Shown: positions 48,109 to 61,018, counted from the stretch's first letter. The stretch is DNA of 64,000 nucleotides from Apodemus sylvaticus (GCF_947179515.1 NC_067472.1:200206325-200270324); one strand, 5' to 3'. The notes: a model not told the origin generated them from the letters alone. Translations and numbers: made by a program.

Positions 48109-51047
48109 GGAGGTTTTCCCATTTTTTGAGGTCTTCTTCCATTTCCTTCTTCAGAGTCTTGAAGTTCTTGTCGTAAAGATCTTTCACATGTTTGGTATGA
48201 GTCACCCCAAGATACTTTATACTGTTTGTGGCTATTGTGAAGGGGGTCATTTCCCTAATTTCTTTCTCAGCCTGCTTATCCTTTGAGTATAGGAAGGCCA
48301 CTGATTTGCTTGTGTTGATTTTATAACCTGCCACTTTGCTGAAGTTGTTTATCAGCTGTAGGAGTTCTCTAGTGGAGTTTTTTGGGTCACTTAGGTAGAC
48401 TATCATGTCATCTGCAAATAATGATAGTTTGACTTTTTCCTTTCCAATTTGTATCCCTTTGGCCTCCTTATATTGTCGAATTGCCTGAGCTAGTACCTCA
48501 AGTACAATATTGAAAAGATAAGGAGAGAGGGGGCAGCCCTGTCTAGTCCCTGATTTTAGTGGGATTGCTTCAAGTTTCTCTCCATTTAGTTTGATGCTGG
48601 CTACCGGTTTGCTGTATATTGCTTTTACTATGTTTAGGTATGGGCCTTGAATTCCTGTTCTTTCCAAGACTTTAAGCATGAAAGGATGCTGAATTTTGTC
48701 AAATGTTTTTTCAGCATCCAGTGAAATGACCATGTGGTTTTTTTTCTTTGAGTTTGTTTATGTAGTGGATTGCATTGATGGATTTCCGTATATTAAACCA
48801 ACCCTGCATTCCCGGGATAAAGCCTACTTGATCATGGTGGGTGATCGTTTTGATGTGTTCTTGGATTCAGTGGGCAAGAATTTTATTGAGTATTTTTGCA
48901 TCGATGTTCATAAGGGAAATTGGTCTGAAGTTCTCTTTCTTTGTTGCATCTTTGTGTGGCTTTGGTATCAGCGTAATTGTGGCTTCGTAGAAGGAATTGG
49001 GTAGTGTTCCTTCTGTTTCTATTTTGTGGAATAGTTTGAAGAGTATTGGTGTTAACTCTTCTTTGAAGGTCTGATAGAATTCTGCACTGAAACCATCTGG
49101 TCCTGTGCTTTTTTTGGTTGGAAGACTTTCTATGACTCCTTCTATTTCTTTAGGCGTTATGGGACTGTTTAGATGATCTATTTGGTCCTGATTTAATTTT
49201 GGTATTTGGTATCTGTCAAGGAAATTGTCCATTTCCTCCAGATTCTCCAGTTGTGTGGAGTACAGGCTCTTGTAGTAGGATCTGATGATTTTTTGGATTT
49301 CCTCAGTTTCCGTTGTTATATCTCCCTTTTCATTTCTAAGTTTGTTAATTTGGATACAAAAAATGGGAAAACCTCCCATGCTCATGGATCGCCAGAATCA
49401 ATATAGTTAAAATGGCCATTTTGCCAAAAGCAATATACAGATTCAATGCAATACCCATCAAAATCCCAACTCAATTCTTCACAGAGTTAGAAAAAGCAAT
49501 TAACAAATTCATCTGGAATAACAAAAAACCCAGGATAGCTAAAACTATTCTCAGCAACAAAAGAAATTCTGGGGGAATCAATATCCCTGACCTCAAGCAA
49601 TACTACAGAGCAATAGTGTTAAAAACTGCATGGTATTGGTACAGTGACAGGCAGGCAGATTAATGGAACAGGATTGAAGATCCAGAAATGAACCCACACA
49701 CCTATGGCTACTTGATCCTCGACAAAGGGGCTGAAAACATCCAATGGAAAAAAGATAGCCTTTTCAACAAATGGTGCTGGTTCAACTGGAGGTCAGCATG
49801 CAGAAGAATGCGAATTGATCCATCTTTATCGCCTTGTACTAAGCTCAAATCCAAATGTATCAAGGACCTCCACATAAAGCCAGACACTCTGAAGCTAATA
49901 GAAAAGAAACTGGGGAAGACCCTTGAGGACATTGGTACGGGGAGAAAATTTCTGAACAGAACACCAATAGCGTATGCTCTAAGATCAAGAATTGACAAAT
50001 GGGACCTCATAAAATTACAAAGTTTCTGTACGGCAAAGGACACCATCAAAAGGACAAATCGGCAACCAACAAATTGGGAAAAGATCTTCACCAATCCTAA
50101 ATCAGATAGAGGGCTAATATCCAATATATATAAAGAACTCAAGAAGTTAGACTCCAGAAAACCAAACAACCCTATTAAAAAATGGGGTACAGAGTTAAAC
50201 AGGGAATTCTCACCTGAAGAAATTCGGATGGCAGAGAAGCATCTTAAAAAATGCTCAACTTCATTAGTCATTAGGGAAATGCAAATCAAAACAACCCTGA
50301 GATTTCACCTTACACCAGTCAGAATGGCTAAGATTAAAAATTCAGGAGACAGCAGGTGTTGGAGAGGGTGTGGAGAAAGAGGAACACTCCTCCACTGCTG
50401 GTGGGGTTGCAAATTGGTACAACCACTCTGGAAATCAGTCTGGCGGTTCCTCCGAAAACTGGGCACCTCACTTCCAGAAGATCCTGCTATACCACTCCTG
50501 GGCATATACCCAGAGGATTCCCCACCATGTAATAAGGATACATGCTCTACTATGTTCATAGCAGCCCTATTTATAATTGCCAGATGCTGGAAAGAACCCA
50601 GGTATCCCTCAACAGAAGAGTGGATGCAAAAAATGTGGTATATCTACACAATGGAGTACTATTCAGCCATTAGAAACAATGAATTCATGAAATTCTTAGG
50701 CAAATGGATGGAGCTAGAAAACATCATACTAAGTGAGGTAACCCAGACTCAAAAGGTGACTCATGGTATGCACTCACTAATAGGTGGATATTAACCTAGA
50801 AAACTGGAATACCCCAAACATAATCCATACATCAAATGAGGTACAAGAAGAAAGGAGGAGTGGCCCCTTGTTCTAGAAAGACTCAGTGAAGAAGTATAGG
50901 GCAAAACCAGAACGGGGAAGTGGGAAGGGGTGGGTGGGAGGACAGGGGGAGAGAAGGGTGCTTATGGGACTTTCGGGGAGTGGGGGGCTAGAAAAGGGGA
51001 AATCATTTGAAATGTAAATAAAAATATATCGAATAAAAAAAAAGACA
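48109..51047 (+). mobile_element. Young LINE-1 with inverted 5' part, nested in an older LINE-1
   Basis: 48,109-49,356 is reversed ORF2 (reverse transcriptase with SGTRQGCPLSPYLFN and LSLFADDMIVYLSD on the minus strand). 49,357-51,043 is the forward ORF2 end, 3' UTR and poly(A). The two pieces meet at neighbouring ORF2 positions, overlapping by about 19 bases (aaaaaatgggaaaacctcc). A 15-bp duplication, aaaaagggagatata, flanks it at 48,094-48,108 and 51,048-51,062. This is a twin-priming insertion. It has one stop in the forward part near 49,662 and is otherwise open for 368 codons. Inactive because inverted and truncated. Confidence 0.95.
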
Positions 51048-51062
51048 AAAAAGGGAGATATA

Positions 51063-53512
51063 ACAACAGAAACTGAGGAAATTCAAAAAATCATCAGCTC
51101 CTACTACAAAAGTCTATACTCAACACAACTGGAGTATCTGGAGGAAATGGACAACTTCCTGGACAGATACCAAATACCAAAATTACATCAGGATCAAATA
51201 GATCATCTAAACAGTCCCATAATCCCTAAAGAAATAGAAGGGGTCATAGAAAGCCTTCCAACCCAAAAGAAGCTCAGAACCAGATGGTTTTAGTGCAGAA
51301 TTCTATCAGACCCTCAAAGAAGACCTAACACCAATCCTCCTCAAACTATTCCACAAAATAGAAACAGAAGGAACACTACCCAACTCCTTCTAGGAAGCCA
51401 CAATTATGCTGATACCAAAACCACACAAAGATCCAACAAAAAAGAGAACTTCAGACCAATTTTCCTTATGAACATCGATGCAAAAATACTCAATAAACTT
51501 CTTGCCAACTGAATCCAAGAACACATCAAAATGATCATTCACCATGATCAAGTAGGCTTCATCCCAGGGATGCAGGGATGTTTCAATATATGGAAATCCA
51601 TCAATACAATCCACTACATAAACAAACACAAAGAAAAAAATCCACATGGTTATTTCATTAGATGCTGAAAAAGCATTTGACAAAATTCAGCATCCTTTCA
51701 TGCTAAAAGTCTTGGAAAGAACAGGAATTCAAGGCCCATACCTAAACATAGTAAAAGCAATATACTGCTAACTGGTAGCCAACATCAAACTAAATGGAGA
51801 GAAAGTTAAGCAATCCAAATAAAATCAGGGACTAGACAAAGCTGACCCCTCTCTCCATATCTTTTCAATATAGTACTTGAGGTACTAGCTAGAGCAATTA
51901 GACAACATAAGGAGGTCAAAGGGATACAAATTGAAAAGGAAGAAATCAAACTATTACTATTTGCAGATGATATGATAGTCTACTTAAGTGACCTAAAAAA
52001 ACCCACTAGAGAACTCCAACAGCTGATACACAACTTCAGCGAAGTGGCTGGTTATAAAATCAACTCAAGCAAATCAGTAGCCTTCCTATACTCAAAGGAT
52101 AAGCAGGCTGAGAAAGAAATTAGGGAAATGACACCCTTCACAGTAGCCACAAACGATACAATATATCTTGGTGTGACTCTAACCAAACAAGTGAAGGATA
52201 TGTATGACAAGAACTTCTGATCTCTGAAGAAGGAAATTGAAGAAGACATCAGAAAATGGAAAAATCTGCCATGCTCTTGGATTGGCAGTATTAATATAGT
52301 TAAAATGGCCATCTTGCCAAAAGCAATATACAGATTCAATGCAATCCCCATCAAAATCCCAACTCAGTTCTTCATAGATTTAGAAAGAGCAATTCTCAAA
52401 TTCATCTGGAATAACAAAAACCCAGGATAGCTAAAACTATTCTCAACAGTAAAAGAACTGGGGGAATCAGTATCCCAGACCTCAAACATTACTACAGCGC
52501 AATAGTGATAAAAAACTGCATGGTATTGGTACAACACAGGCAAGTGGATCAATGGAATAGGATTGAAGATCAAGAAATGAACCCATATACCTATGGTCGC
52601 TTGATCTTCGACAAAGGAGGTGAAAACATCCAGTGGGAAAAGATAGCCTTTCCAACAAATGGTGCTGGTTCATTTGGAAGTCAGCATGCAGAAGAATGCG
52701 AATTAATCCATTGTTATCTTCTTGTACTAAGCTCAACACAAAGTGGATCAAGGACCTCAACATAAAACCAGACACACTGAAACTATTAGAAAAGAAACTG
52801 GGGACTCTTGAGGACATGGGCACAGGGGAAAAGTTCTTGAACAGAACACCAATAGCTTATGCTCTAAGATCAAGAATTGACAAATGGGACCTCATAAAAT
52901 TACAAAGTTTCTGTAAGGCAAAGGACACTGTCAAAAAGACAAAATGGCAAACAACAAATTGGGAAAAAATCTTCACCAACCCTACATCTGACAGAGGGCT
53001 AATATTCAATATATACAAAGGACTCAAGAAGTTAGACCCCAGAAAACCAAATAACCCTATTAAAAATGGGGTACAGATCTAAACAAAGAATTTTCACCTG
53101 AAGAACTTCGGATGGCTGAGAAGCATCTTAAAAAATGTTCAACATCATTAGTCATCAGGAAAATGCAAATCAAAACAACCCTGAGATTTCACCTCACACC
53201 AGTCAGAATGGCTAAGATTAGAAAATCAGGAGACAGCAGGTGTTGGCGAGGATATGGAGAAGGAGGAACACTCCTCCACTGCTGGTGAGATTGCAAGCTG
53301 ATACAACCACTCTGGAAATTAGTTTGGTGATTCCTCAGAAAACTGGGCACACCACTTCTGGAAGACCCTGCTATATCACTCCTCGGCATATTCCCAGAGG
53401 ATTCCCCAGCATGTAATAAGGATACATGCTCTACTATGTTCATAGAAGCCCTATTTATAATAGCCAGAAGCTGGAAAGATGTCCCTCAATGGAGGAATGG
53501 ATACAAAAAAAT

Positions 53513-53566
<54 letters not shown>

Positions 53567-53965
53567 CAATGGAGTACTATTCAGCCATTAGAAACAATGA
53601 ATTCACTAAATTCTTATTCAAATGGATGCAGTTGGAGAACATCATCCTAAGTGAGGTTGTGTTCAGTTAAGTCTCAAAAGAACACTCATGGTATGCACTC
53701 ACTGATATGTGGATATTAGCCTAGAATCTTGGAATACCCAAGACACAATCCATATATCAAATGATGTCCAAGAAGAAGGAAGGAGTGGCCCCTGGTTCTG
53801 GAAAGGCTCAGTGCAGCAGGGTAGGAGAATACTAGAACAGGGAAGTGGGAAAGGGTGGATGGGGGAACAGGAGGAGGGAAGAGAACTTATGGGACTTTCA
53901 GGTGGGGGGATCCAGGAAAGGGGAAATAATTTGAAATGTAAATAAAGAATATATCAAATAAAAAG
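51063..53965 (+). mobile_element. Older LINE-1, right part (rest of ORF2 and 3' UTR)
   Basis: It continues the host L1 exactly after the duplicated target (acaacagaaactgaggaaat). Reverse transcriptase pieces (51,972: MIVYLSDLKKPTRELQQLIH), C-terminal domain (52,633-53,470) and a 3' UTR ending aaatgtaaataaagaatata. Multiple frameshifts. A (TA)n tract has grown at 53,516-53,563. Confidence 0.92.
53516..53563. repeat. (TA)n microsatellite inside LINE-1
   Basis: About 23 TA units replace the normal ggtatatatacacaatgg of the ORF2 end. Confidence 0.97.
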
Positions 53966-54693
53966 TATGAGTTTATCAAACAATACTTTAAAATACAAAA
54001 AAGGTAAGGATGTTGGAGTTGGCTTAGTGTTTAAAGCGTTTGCCACAAAAGCTTGAGGATAGGACTATAAATACCCAGAACCCCTAAATGTTGGGTGGAT
54101 GTGGCAGCTTTTTTGTAATTACAGCTTTAGGGAGTGGAGACCAGAGATGCTCAAAGTAGACTTGTAATAACTTCTGGGTTTGAGTGAGGGACCACGCATG
54201 AAAGAATAAGGTAGAACAGCAATTGAAGGGTAATTTCTCATACCATCCCAGACCTTCCTACACGTATGTGCATACCTGTGAATATCCTTCACATGGGCCT
54301 GCATGCGTACACACATGCTCCTTCACTGTTTAATCAGTCAGGCAATCAATCAATCCTATCTGTTTGAAATTCTGATTTGCATCATGCCTATATTAAAAAT
54401 CATCCACTGTTTATGAAAACTCAAATTTGGTATAGTAGAAAAATGTAATATTATCTGAAATTTATTTTACTAGGTATCTTGTATTGGCTAAGTCAGACAA
54501 CACGATAAGGACTGGGATCACTTGAGATCAAACACACAGCATGGTATCTTATCCAGTGCTAGGATGTTGTGAGATAACTCTCAGTTGAGCAGATGAAGCA
54601 TATAGTCTGTTACACCTCCATAGCTTAGTATAAACTGTTGCTCCTGTTCCTTAAACATCCCTGAATCACCCATTCCACACATGTCACTCTTAC
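53966..54693. other. Intron 3, right end, with SINE
   Basis: About 54,005-54,320 resembles an ID/B4-type SINE (gttggagttggcttagtgt, gcgtttgccacaaaagcttg). The exon 3 donor follows at 54,693. Confidence 0.5.
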
Positions 54694-55490
54694 CTGCCAA
54701 GGTTGGAAGTCCTGTGAGTCTGTACCTTTCCCATCCTGGTGCCCATAGGTCATCATATCGTGCAGGGCATGGGCAAGCTATAGACAGCAGAGTAAGCAGC
54801 ATCAATTTTACTCACTTCTGGGAAAGGATGTGGCTTGTTTTTCAGACTCTCTTTTCCTGAACAGACCTGGACACCCTCTGTCACTGTGCTGTTCTGGTAG
54901 GGCCATGTACAATCAAAGGTGAACTCCCAGAACTTTTTTATAAACATGTCTTCTGGGGTCTGGCTGGGGTGCAAGTGATCAAGGAACTCAGGGAAGCCAA
55001 TAGCCCTGCTGCTGTGAGGCAAAAGGCTAAATGTGCCCTGCAACACCCGGGAGACGCCTGGGATGGTCAGGGCGAGTGCCATGTGCAGAGTGTCCTTGCT
55101 GACCCACACCTGGCCTGAGACAGGGACAGCCAGTAAACCATACAGGATAAACTGGAAATTTGAATTGCTTAGGAAGACCAGAACAATTCTGGCTGTACAT
55201 TTCTGCATCTTCTGAATAATCTCTTCAATTTTAGGTAAGGACTGATGGGAAGGGACATGGAGGTGGAATTCAATGCAAACCCCAACTGGGGTCAGCATCT
55301 GAGTGGCCAAAGAACTGGCCTGCTGCCCAAAGTCATCATCTTGGGCCAGAATGACCACCCAGGACCACTGAAAGTGGATGATCAGCTGGGTGACTGCACT
55401 GGAGGATGTGAGGTCACTAGTGAGGGTCCGAAGGAAAGATGGAAACTGGGTCTTGTCGCTCAGGCCGGGTAGTGAGGATCCATGACTGAC
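54694..55490 (-). CDS. V2R-like gene exon 3: ligand domain core, carries the frameshift
   Basis: The acceptor CTTGGCAG is above 55,490 and the donor GGCAG|GTAAGAG below 54,694. It starts VSHGSSLPGLSDKTQFPSFL, then FQWSWVVILAQDDDFGQQ, typical of the Venus-flytrap lobe. The Tyr of the usual DDDYG motif is Phe. An N-glycosylation site (YQNSTV) is present. The frame is clean to AAYSAVYS at 54,777. There one base is missing: the current frame reads seven more residues to TGA at 54,755-54,753, while the shifted frame reads AHALHDMMTYGHQDGKG up to the donor in phase 0. The exon length of 797 agrees with a single-base loss from 798. Confidence 0.93.
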
Positions 55491-56767
55491 CTGCCAAGGA
55501 AGAGCCAGGAAACAGGAAAATGGATGAGATTATGGACTCATGTGGAAACTGGTGACTGGGCTTACTTGTGAGAAGAAGGGGTCTGGGGAGATAGCTCAGC
55601 AGTTCAAGCCCTTGTTCTTCTTGTAGAGGATCTCAATTAGATTACCAACACTTGCATCAGGTTGATAGCAACTGTCTATACCTCCAGTCCCAGGAAATCT
55701 CATGTTGTCTCTGGCTTCCCCTAGTAACTGTGGCATAGACATACACAGGTGAGAGTATATTGAAATCTAAAACATAAAATATTCATGAAAGCACTTAATG
55801 TCATGCTTTGGGAATTGTGCTGGTTCTACCAATCAGCTATGTGCTCCTCAATGGCTGCTCATCCCTGACAACCCTGTGACTCCTGCAGTGAAGGCCACAC
55901 TCATAGTTCTTGTTCTCCTCTCAGTATCTGTCCTTTCTACTGCCTCTTCATATTTTGCTCCTGAATCTCAGTTAGGCTTTGTTTGACTCTCTGGTTTGCA
56001 CACAGCTGTTGAGCTGTTCTTTTTAAATTTTTGTGTTATGTTGCTAGTGTGTGTGTGTGTGTGTGTGTGTGCCTTTGATGATGCATTTATAGATGTCAGA
56101 AAAAAATGGAGGACTGTTTTTCTTCTTCCACCAGCTGTGTTTGAGCTGAGTTCAGCCTTAAGTCATCAGGCTTGCTAGCAAGCACTTTTACCTGATGAGG
56201 TTTCTGCCTATTCATAGTAAGAACCAATAAATTATTGGTTATCTAATTGTGTGCTTTTTCATGTTTGAAAGAGAAAGGAGTCTGATTTGTTAATTTGTTG
56301 AGGGAATAATGGTACAATGTTCTCAAAAGAGCTGGTTCTTGGAGATGTGACAACTGGGGTTCTTTGTTTTTGTTTTTGTTTCTTAAGAGGCACATATGTG
56401 GCTGCAAAGCCTCACAGTATGTGTTGAAAACCTTCTGCTACTACCAAATCTATAATTGTTATAAGTCTTAAAACAAAAGCCCCAATACCTTTATGGTTTA
56501 AGTGGAGAGATACAATTGACTCAATCTCATAAACATGGTCATGCCCCATCCTGTCCCAGGAAACACACACTATTAATTGAATAAAGTACATTTTAATTGA
56601 AATATTCCAATAACTTATACTAAAAACAATTGATTGTTTCTCTGAATCTCAAACGCCTACTCTTTTCCATGTATGAGGGTTTTGCCTGCATTTATGACTA
56701 TGCATCACATGTGTGTCTGCAGTCTTTGGAGAACAGAAGAGGGAGACACATTGGTGGGAAGGGATTT

Positions 56768-56912
56768 TTTTAAAATATTTATTTATTATATGTAAGTAAA
56801 CAGATCTCTTTATGGATGGTTGTGAGCCACCATGTGGATGCTGGGATTTGAACTCATGACTTTTGGAAGAGCAGTTAGTGCTCTTACCCGCTGAGCCATC
56901 TCTCCAGCCCCG
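56768..56912 (-). mobile_element. B2 SINE, minus strand
   Basis: tatttatttattatatgtaa through gagccaccatgtggatgctg to gagccatctctccagcccc is a well-kept reversed B2. Confidence 0.92.
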
Positions 56913-57204
56913 GTGGGAAGGGATTTACAGATGGATATCAGCCACTAATGAAATAAACTTATATCATCTGCAAGAGCAGACCATGGTCTTAACCTCTGAG
57001 CCATCTCTCCAGTCCCTGTAATTTAACTGAAGCTTATCTTGTAGACCTACACACTGGAAAACAAGAAGTTCTTTAAAAATGTTTAATATATCATGTTTCT
57101 GCTCTGGATATAATAGTGCACAACACTCAGGATCTGATAAAAGAGTATTAATAGTTGAATAGCAGGTTTGGTTATCCATAGACATGCTGCTTCAATATGC
57201 ACAC

Positions 57205-57305
57205 ACAGAGAGTCAAATAAACAGACACAGACACAAAGACAGACACAGACACAAACCAGACACAGACACAGACAGACAGGCACACCCACAGAGACAAGCA
57301 CACAG
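57205..57305. repeat. (ACAGAC)n-type low-complexity repeat
   Basis: Irregular runs of cacagacaca over about 100 bp. Confidence 0.85.
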
Positions 57306-57999
57306 ATATGATTAAAGTCATGAATTTATTGACAGGTTTTGCTTAAAAGAGAACCTTTTTAGAAAGTTGCTTCTCTCAGATATGGCTGTCTCAGCAAGGA
57401 AAAGCTAATTAACATTTTAGTGATTGATTCTATGGTTCAACACAATTGCCATTTGTCTCAGCAGTTCCATCTACATTCCTAAGATGGTCAAAAGTATTTA
57501 AGCATTATAATAAGGAAGGAAATAAAGAAAACAAAACCCTATTCTTGCTATTCATAGAAACATAAGCTGCTCCCCAAAGATGAAACAGCTGAAGTAATGA
57601 TTTTCATTGGTGTGACCAAAGCACCTGACAAGAACTAACTTGAATGGTGAAGAGGTGCATTAAGCTCACAGGTTGAGAAGGTATGAGCCATATGGTAGAA
57701 TATGCACAGCAGCATAGGTTTCCATGGCAGCAGATGTGCACCTTGGAGTCTTTACCTCCTCATATCTTGGTGGAACAGAAAGCAGAAAAATATACAGGAA
57801 GTGTATTGAAACTTAAGGTCCTCTTCCAGTGGCCCTCCTGCTAAAGGTTTCATAACTATCTAACATAGACTCAGGGCTCGAGAAGTCTCCAAACACATGA
57901 ACACGTTTCACCTTGAAAGGGAAATGAACTGATAAATAGATAAGCAAAACATGGTCTCTACATAAAACATCACAATTTTAGATTCTCAAAGCACAGGAA

Positions 58000-58345
58000 T
58001 GTCCAAGCCCTTTCCCTGAGAACTTTCAACTGTCAGGTTCCACTCACAGAACTCTCTAACCCAATCCCTGCACTGCAGTGTGAAAAGCCCAAACCCAGGG
58101 CTTGAATTCCCTCCCATCTCTTCCACCTTGGAAGGCTCCAGCCACAAGAAACCCTATATAAACTCTGTCTTCTGCTCAGTTCTCTGCTGCTTCCCACTTG
58201 AGCAGTGGCAGTCACCCTTCTGGGTTCTTCCCTCCCAGTAACTCTTCTGTGTGCAGTTTGTTGTGCACTGTGACTATGTGTTATTCCTCGGCTCTTGACT
58301 GCCAGGGTATCATCCCCTTAGAGCTGTAAGATTTAACAATAATTG
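58000..58345 (+). mobile_element. Possible solitary LTR-like block
   Basis: A TATA-like ccctatataaactctgtctt lies about 60 bp before a CT-rich gctgcttcccacttgagcag stretch, an arrangement seen in rodent LTRs. No coding viral gene accompanies it and the edges are unclear. It could also be unique DNA with a TATA-like sequence. Confidence 0.3.
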
Positions 58346-58354
58346 TTGATAAGG

Positions 58355-58560
58355 AGTAAAATATTGGTGCATGCTACAACATGGATGACCCTTGAAAGTA
58401 TGCTCAGTGAAAGAAGCCAGTCCAGGTATAGTGAGTCTGCTCATATGAAATGACTACAAAGACAGACCCACAGACACAGAAGGCAGTGTGGAGTTGTCTC
58501 AGAGTAGGGATGCTGGGATAGAGTAACCAACTTGCTTGAGGTTGGTGTCTCTGCAAGAAG
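58355..58560 (+). mobile_element. Ancient mammalian L1 3' end fragment
   Basis: tacaacatggatgacccttg, ctcagtgaaagaagccagtc and gaaatgactacaaagacaga keep the order of the old mammalian L1 3' end. Confidence 0.6.
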
Positions 58561-58839
58561 ATGAAAATGTTTTTAGATCGCCTGAAGGAATCACACCAAG
58601 GAGAAAGCCACAGATGTGCTCATATTAAATGGATAATTATCCTCAAGTCACCTGTTAAAACTGTGAACTGAAGAGATGATTGTCCGATATGGCTACCCTT
58701 GTGGGAATGACAACGCTTCTTTGGTTTTGGGGAACATAAAGGGGGCAGATGGGAGATAGTGGCATGAGCCCAACCATTATACTCAAAGTCCAGTTATAGT
58801 TCCTATAGTTAGACCAGCTTAATGATAAGGGTTTTTTTC

Positions 58840-59335
58840 TCTATAAGGTAGAAAGATGTAAGTGTAAGGTGCTTTCCAAAAAGTCTGGAAACCTGAGTTT
58901 AATCACTAGAACCAACACAGGAAAACCTGACTCCAAAAAGTTGTCCTCTGACATTCAAAATGGCACCATGGCATTGGTGTGGAGCACATATGCACACAAG
59001 CACATATGTGTAAACACAAGCACACATAATAATAACAACAATAACACATACATACATACATACATACATACATACATACATACATACGTACATAGTTGGA
59101 GAGATTGCTAAGTGGTTAGTTGACACTACATACTGCTGTTTCAAAGAACCTGTACTCAATTTCCAGCACCCTCATGACAGCTAAAAACCATTTGGAACTC
59201 CAGTTTTGTAGACTCCAATGCCTTTTCTGATTTCCTTGGGCACAAGGCACTCATGTGGTATGTATATGTGTATGTGTATGAGTATGTGCATGTGCATATG
59301 TATATGCAAAGTACTCAATATAGGTGACAAAATAA
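58840..59335 (+). mobile_element. Two B4-type SINEs around a (CATA)n repeat
   Basis: The first runs from about 58,850 to 59,035 (cctgagtttaatcactagaa), then (CATA)n at 59,045-59,093, then a second from about 59,095 (ggagagattgctaagtggtt) ending in TATG repeats. Confidence 0.6.
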
Positions 59336-59591
59336 TTAAATATTTAAAAACAGTTTTTAAATAGAAAAAGGAAAATGTCTTCATGTTTTCTCAATGCAAG
59401 GGGATGATAGTTCTCTAAACTATCTATAAGGAGGAGAGAACCATGTTGGACATGGAAAATATTTCATGAGGATATTGAGGAACCTGGCTCCTCAATCGAG
59501 GGCTCATTACTGTGACCATCACCTAAATTTCACTACCATCATTAAGGCATTACACTACATTCATGAAGGAATAAGGCCTTGAGCAACTCAC

Positions 59592-59883
59592 CTGGGGAAA
59601 CTTGTACAGCCCCAGAAGTCTGGCCATGGAGACAGATAGGGATGAGCGTGTGTCCCCAACCAAGGCAGCCTGAGGAGAGCCATGCTGGCATGTGTAGTTG
59701 GGGATGGGCTCCTCCTGCCCTGTGAGAAAGCCCATTGTCTCATAGAGGGCTCCATGCACTGAGTCCCCAGAGTTTCGAATGGAGAAGCCAAGTGTCAAAT
59801 TGGGCAACAAGTGAGCACTCCTATTAATCTCCTCAATGGCAAAGACGAAACTCTGGGCCACCCGGTAGCCCCACATGGAGACA
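59592..59883 (-). CDS. V2R-like gene exon 2: first lobe of the ligand domain
   Basis: The acceptor TTTCCCTCAG is above 59,883 and the donor CCCCAG|GTGAGT below 59,592. The exon is 292 bp, the usual V2R exon 2 size. Its first base completes the Gly codon split with exon 1; 97 codons follow, ending in phase 0. It reads VSMWGYRVAQSFVFAIEEIN, then LLPNLTLGFSIRNSGDSV, and GDTRSSLSVSMARLLGLYKF just before PQ. The class C pattern of a Ser in the loop before the helix (GxTxSxxS) is kept. Asn-Leu-Thr and Asn-Tyr-Thr are N-glycosylation sites. No lesion. Confidence 0.94.
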
Positions 59884-60111
59884 CTGAGGGAAAGAGAAGC
59901 CCACATTTATCACTCATTATGGTTCACAACGGAACAAGAATGAACACTGTGACTAAAGTGATCTGAGTAAAAACGTACATCTCCGCAAACACTTGTACAG
60001 CGATGTCACAGGAGAACATTCCAGAGGAGTCAAAGGGAGCCAGAGGGAATGCAGAGACAGTGATCAGAGGGAGAGTTTCAGAAGACAGGAGGGACATTTG
60101 AAGACCTATCA

Positions 60112-60262
60112 CATGAGCTGGGTTTGGTGGTCCACTTGTTTAATTCCACCACTCAGGAGGCAGAGGCAGGTGGATCTTTGTGTGCTAGAGACCACAATGG
60201 ATTACATAGGCAGACCCAGACAGCCGGAGCTATATAGCAAAACCCTATCTCAAAGAAACAAA
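60112..60262 (+). mobile_element. B1 SINE
   Basis: gagctgggtttggtggtcca, aggaggcagaggcaggtgg and an A-rich end (caaagaaacaaagaaaaa). Confidence 0.88.
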
Positions 60263-60914
60263 GAAAAAATCTATTGGATAATATTATTTGTTACAATATT
60301 TAGCAACTAACATCTATTTCAGAAATGCTCAAAATAAGCCAGAAGATATGGGGATGAGAAGTGAAATGCGGTCTTCAGGACATGACTCAGATACTGCACG
60401 CATAGGAGCCTGTCAAAAGCCAATCATGTGCTGGACATTTCTTTGCTTGGCCTTAATCTTTTTTGCTGAACTGTAGGCAACTGATGTATTTTGGGTTAAA
60501 GACTGTCATCTTCAGTCTTGTTACCAGCAGGTGACACCACCAGGGTCCAGTGGACAGTCCACAACCCACAAATACACAACAGCCCCAGTTGAAATCAGTG
60601 GGTACAAAACAAAAAGACAGAAAAATTTGGGAAAGGGACCTCTAGTGTGGAGGAGGTAATGAAAGGTATGGAAGGAAAATAAGAGGGGCTGGGGAATGAG
60701 AATAAATTATTTAAACATATGAAATTGTCAATGAATAAGTCTAATAAAATTAAAACATATATATATATAAACAATACCAAAATTACTCAACAGGTGATAT
60801 TTATATTTATTTATATACTTTTCTGCATACTTATGCAGATACAATAATTAAAGAATAAAAAGTCATAAAATTGAAATTTGAAAGGGAAGGTATATATGGA
60901 AGGTATTTGAGGAA

Positions 60915-60981
60915 GGATATAATATATATAAATATATGTATATTATATATATATATATATATAAGCTGGGATATATAGGAA

Positions 60982-61018
<37 letters not shown>

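Larger units (their letters stand above)
55491..59591. other. Intron 2 of the V2R-like gene
   Basis: It contains B4-type SINEs (about 55,582-55,775 plus; about 56,020-56,205 minus), a (GT)n run (56,048-56,073), a B2 on the minus strand (56,768-56,912), an ACAGAC-rich patch (57,205-57,305), a decayed repeat (about 57,595-57,960), an LTR-like block (58,000-58,345), an ancient L1 end (about 58,355-58,560) and SINEs with (CATA)n near 59,045-59,093. No exon seen. Confidence 0.6.

Noticed and set aside
49688..50794. A 368-residue frame that could be called a gene
   Set aside because: Same LINE-1 ORF2 C-terminus, part of the twin-primed insertion.
59042..59093. (CATA)n reading as a Tyr/His or Cys/Met-rich peptide
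   Set aside because: A microsatellite read through; not a gene.
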